Below, one piece after another: positions 5,613 through 6,076 of a stretch of DNA of 6,076 nucleotides (the first letter of the stretch is position 1; each line of letters begins with the position of its first letter). The notes under the pieces are model-generated. The model saw nothing but the letters and a program-made list of their open reading frames with translations, had not been told where the DNA came from and made no database searches. The DNA is from Planctomycetota bacterium (GTDB lineage Bacteria; Planctomycetota; Planctomycetia; Pirellulales; UBA1268), in NCBI GenBank assembly GCA_003669255.1, contig QWPO01000185.1:1-6076 (forward strand), in the 5' to 3' direction. A program made the translations under genes and the position numbers.

Positions 5613-6076
5613 GCGGTGGTTTCCGTCTCGGCCACGCGGGCTGCGAGCGCTCGCAGCGACGACGCGTCCGCCGCGAGTCGGACCACGGAAACAGCTCCGG
5701 CGGCCCGGTCGATCGCCGCCGCAACCTCGGCGGTGGCCTCGCCCACGACGACGACGCAGTCCACTTCGCGGCGGTCGATCAGTCGCACGGCATCCGCCTC
5801 GGCGGGAAGGAACCGGCCGCCCCGGCGGTCGGCCCGTTCGATCGCACCGGCCGCACCATACCGCCACGTGCTGGCGGCGATGGCGGCATCGTCGCGATCG
5901 CCGAGCGGCACTTCGAACGCAGGTTTTTCATGTGCCACCGCCCTCACGAGCGACGCCGTGCTCCAGGCGGCGAGTCCCACGTGATCGGCCGACCAGTCGG
6001 TGACGATCGCCACCGTGCGGGCGGCGGCAATGGCGGCGGCTACCCGGCGGGCCGCCGCGAGCGGAGCGGGGTCGCA
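5609..6076 (-). CDS. fhcB: Formyltransferase/hydrolase complex subunit B (formylmethanofuran dehydrogenase subunit B family), C-terminal part
   Basis: The frame is open to the right edge of the window, so 155 C-terminal residues are seen and the start lies outside; the GTG at 6013 is internal. The visible part follows the FwdB/FhcB pattern: a helix ending in a V-A-I-V-T-D strand (22-27), then P-L-G-D-R-D-D-A where family members have P-L-G-x-N, then W-R-Y-G, and a segment with A-x-R-L-I-D-R-R-E-V-D-C-V-V-V-V-G. In archaea this subunit carries the molybdopterin site and oxidises the formyl group; in bacterial Fhc it is reported to be a non-redox remnant. The cofactor-binding part is N-terminal and not visible here. 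Only about 40 residues follow the V-D-C-V-V-V-V-G strand, ending in a low-complexity Ala-rich tail, whereas archaeal subunits continue further. Identification depends partly on the adjoining fhcA and the ATGA overlap. Confidence 0.78.
   Translation of the reverse strand, partial: CDPAPLAAARRVAAAIAAARTVAIVTDWSADHVGLAAWSTASLVRAVAHEKPAFEVPLGDRDDAAIAASTWRYGAAGAIERADRRGGRFLPAEADAVRLIDRREVDCVVVVGEATAEVAAAIDRAAGAVSVVRLAADASSLRALAARVAETETTA

Noticed and set aside
5613..5867. 85-codon upstream extension of fhcA
   Set aside because: Arg/Gly-rich, overlaps fhcB in another frame, and the family N-terminus starts at the ATG overlapping the fhcB stop.
4272..5984. 570-residue plus-strand frame opposite fhcA and fhcB
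   Set aside because: Long only because of GC-rich codon bias on the other strand; fhcA motifs on the minus strand are unmistakable.
6013..6013. GTG start for a short separate gene ending at 5609
   Set aside because: The same frame stays open through 6076 with FhcB-like sequence, so the GTG is an internal valine codon of a longer gene.

Overview
This is a GC-rich, gene-dense bacterial window, most likely from a planctomycete (Pirellulales-like; this is an inference). The main pointers are a bacterial formyltransferase/hydrolase complex cluster (fhcB-fhcA, tetrahydromethanopterin-linked C1 metabolism), an OstA/LptA-like envelope protein with a Gly/Pro-rich tail, and start codons without clear Shine-Dalgarno sequences. 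No mobile element, CRISPR array, tRNA or rRNA was recognised.

Layout. (1) 1-1265 (+): 3' part of a large OstA/LptA-like protein, open at the left edge. (2) 1261-1581: a tandem array with an exact 100-bp period (three full units plus a degenerate half-unit). It fills the gap between two convergent genes, and every unit carries two inverted repeats. (3) 1589-2362 (-): an alpha/beta-hydrolase esterase. (4) 2363-2481: a 119-bp divergent promoter region with a possible structured leader in front of hpt. (5) 2482-3051 (+): hypoxanthine-type phosphoribosyltransferase (hpt), overlapping by 28 bp with (6) 3024-4109 (+): a GT4-like glycosyltransferase with degenerate donor-binding motifs. (7) 4110-5612 (-): fhcA, whose stop codon lies directly back-to-back with that of the glycosyltransferase (TGATCA). 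(8) 5609-6076 (-): C-terminal part of fhcB, overlapping fhcA by ATGA and running off the right edge.

How the genes work together. fhcB-fhcA form the distal end of a leftward operon encoding subunits of the complex that moves the formyl group from tetrahydromethanopterin through a methanofuran-type carrier to formate. hpt and the glycosyltransferase are translationally coupled by position, but no functional link is evident. The OstA-like gene and the esterase converge on the repeat array. The array is the least explained element: its location resembles that of REP/BIME-type intergenic elements or transcription-end structures, but it has no U-tract and its family is not recognised. Nothing here is firmly a new biological system. 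The array, the degenerate glycosyltransferase and the short FhcB C-terminus are the best targets for follow-up.
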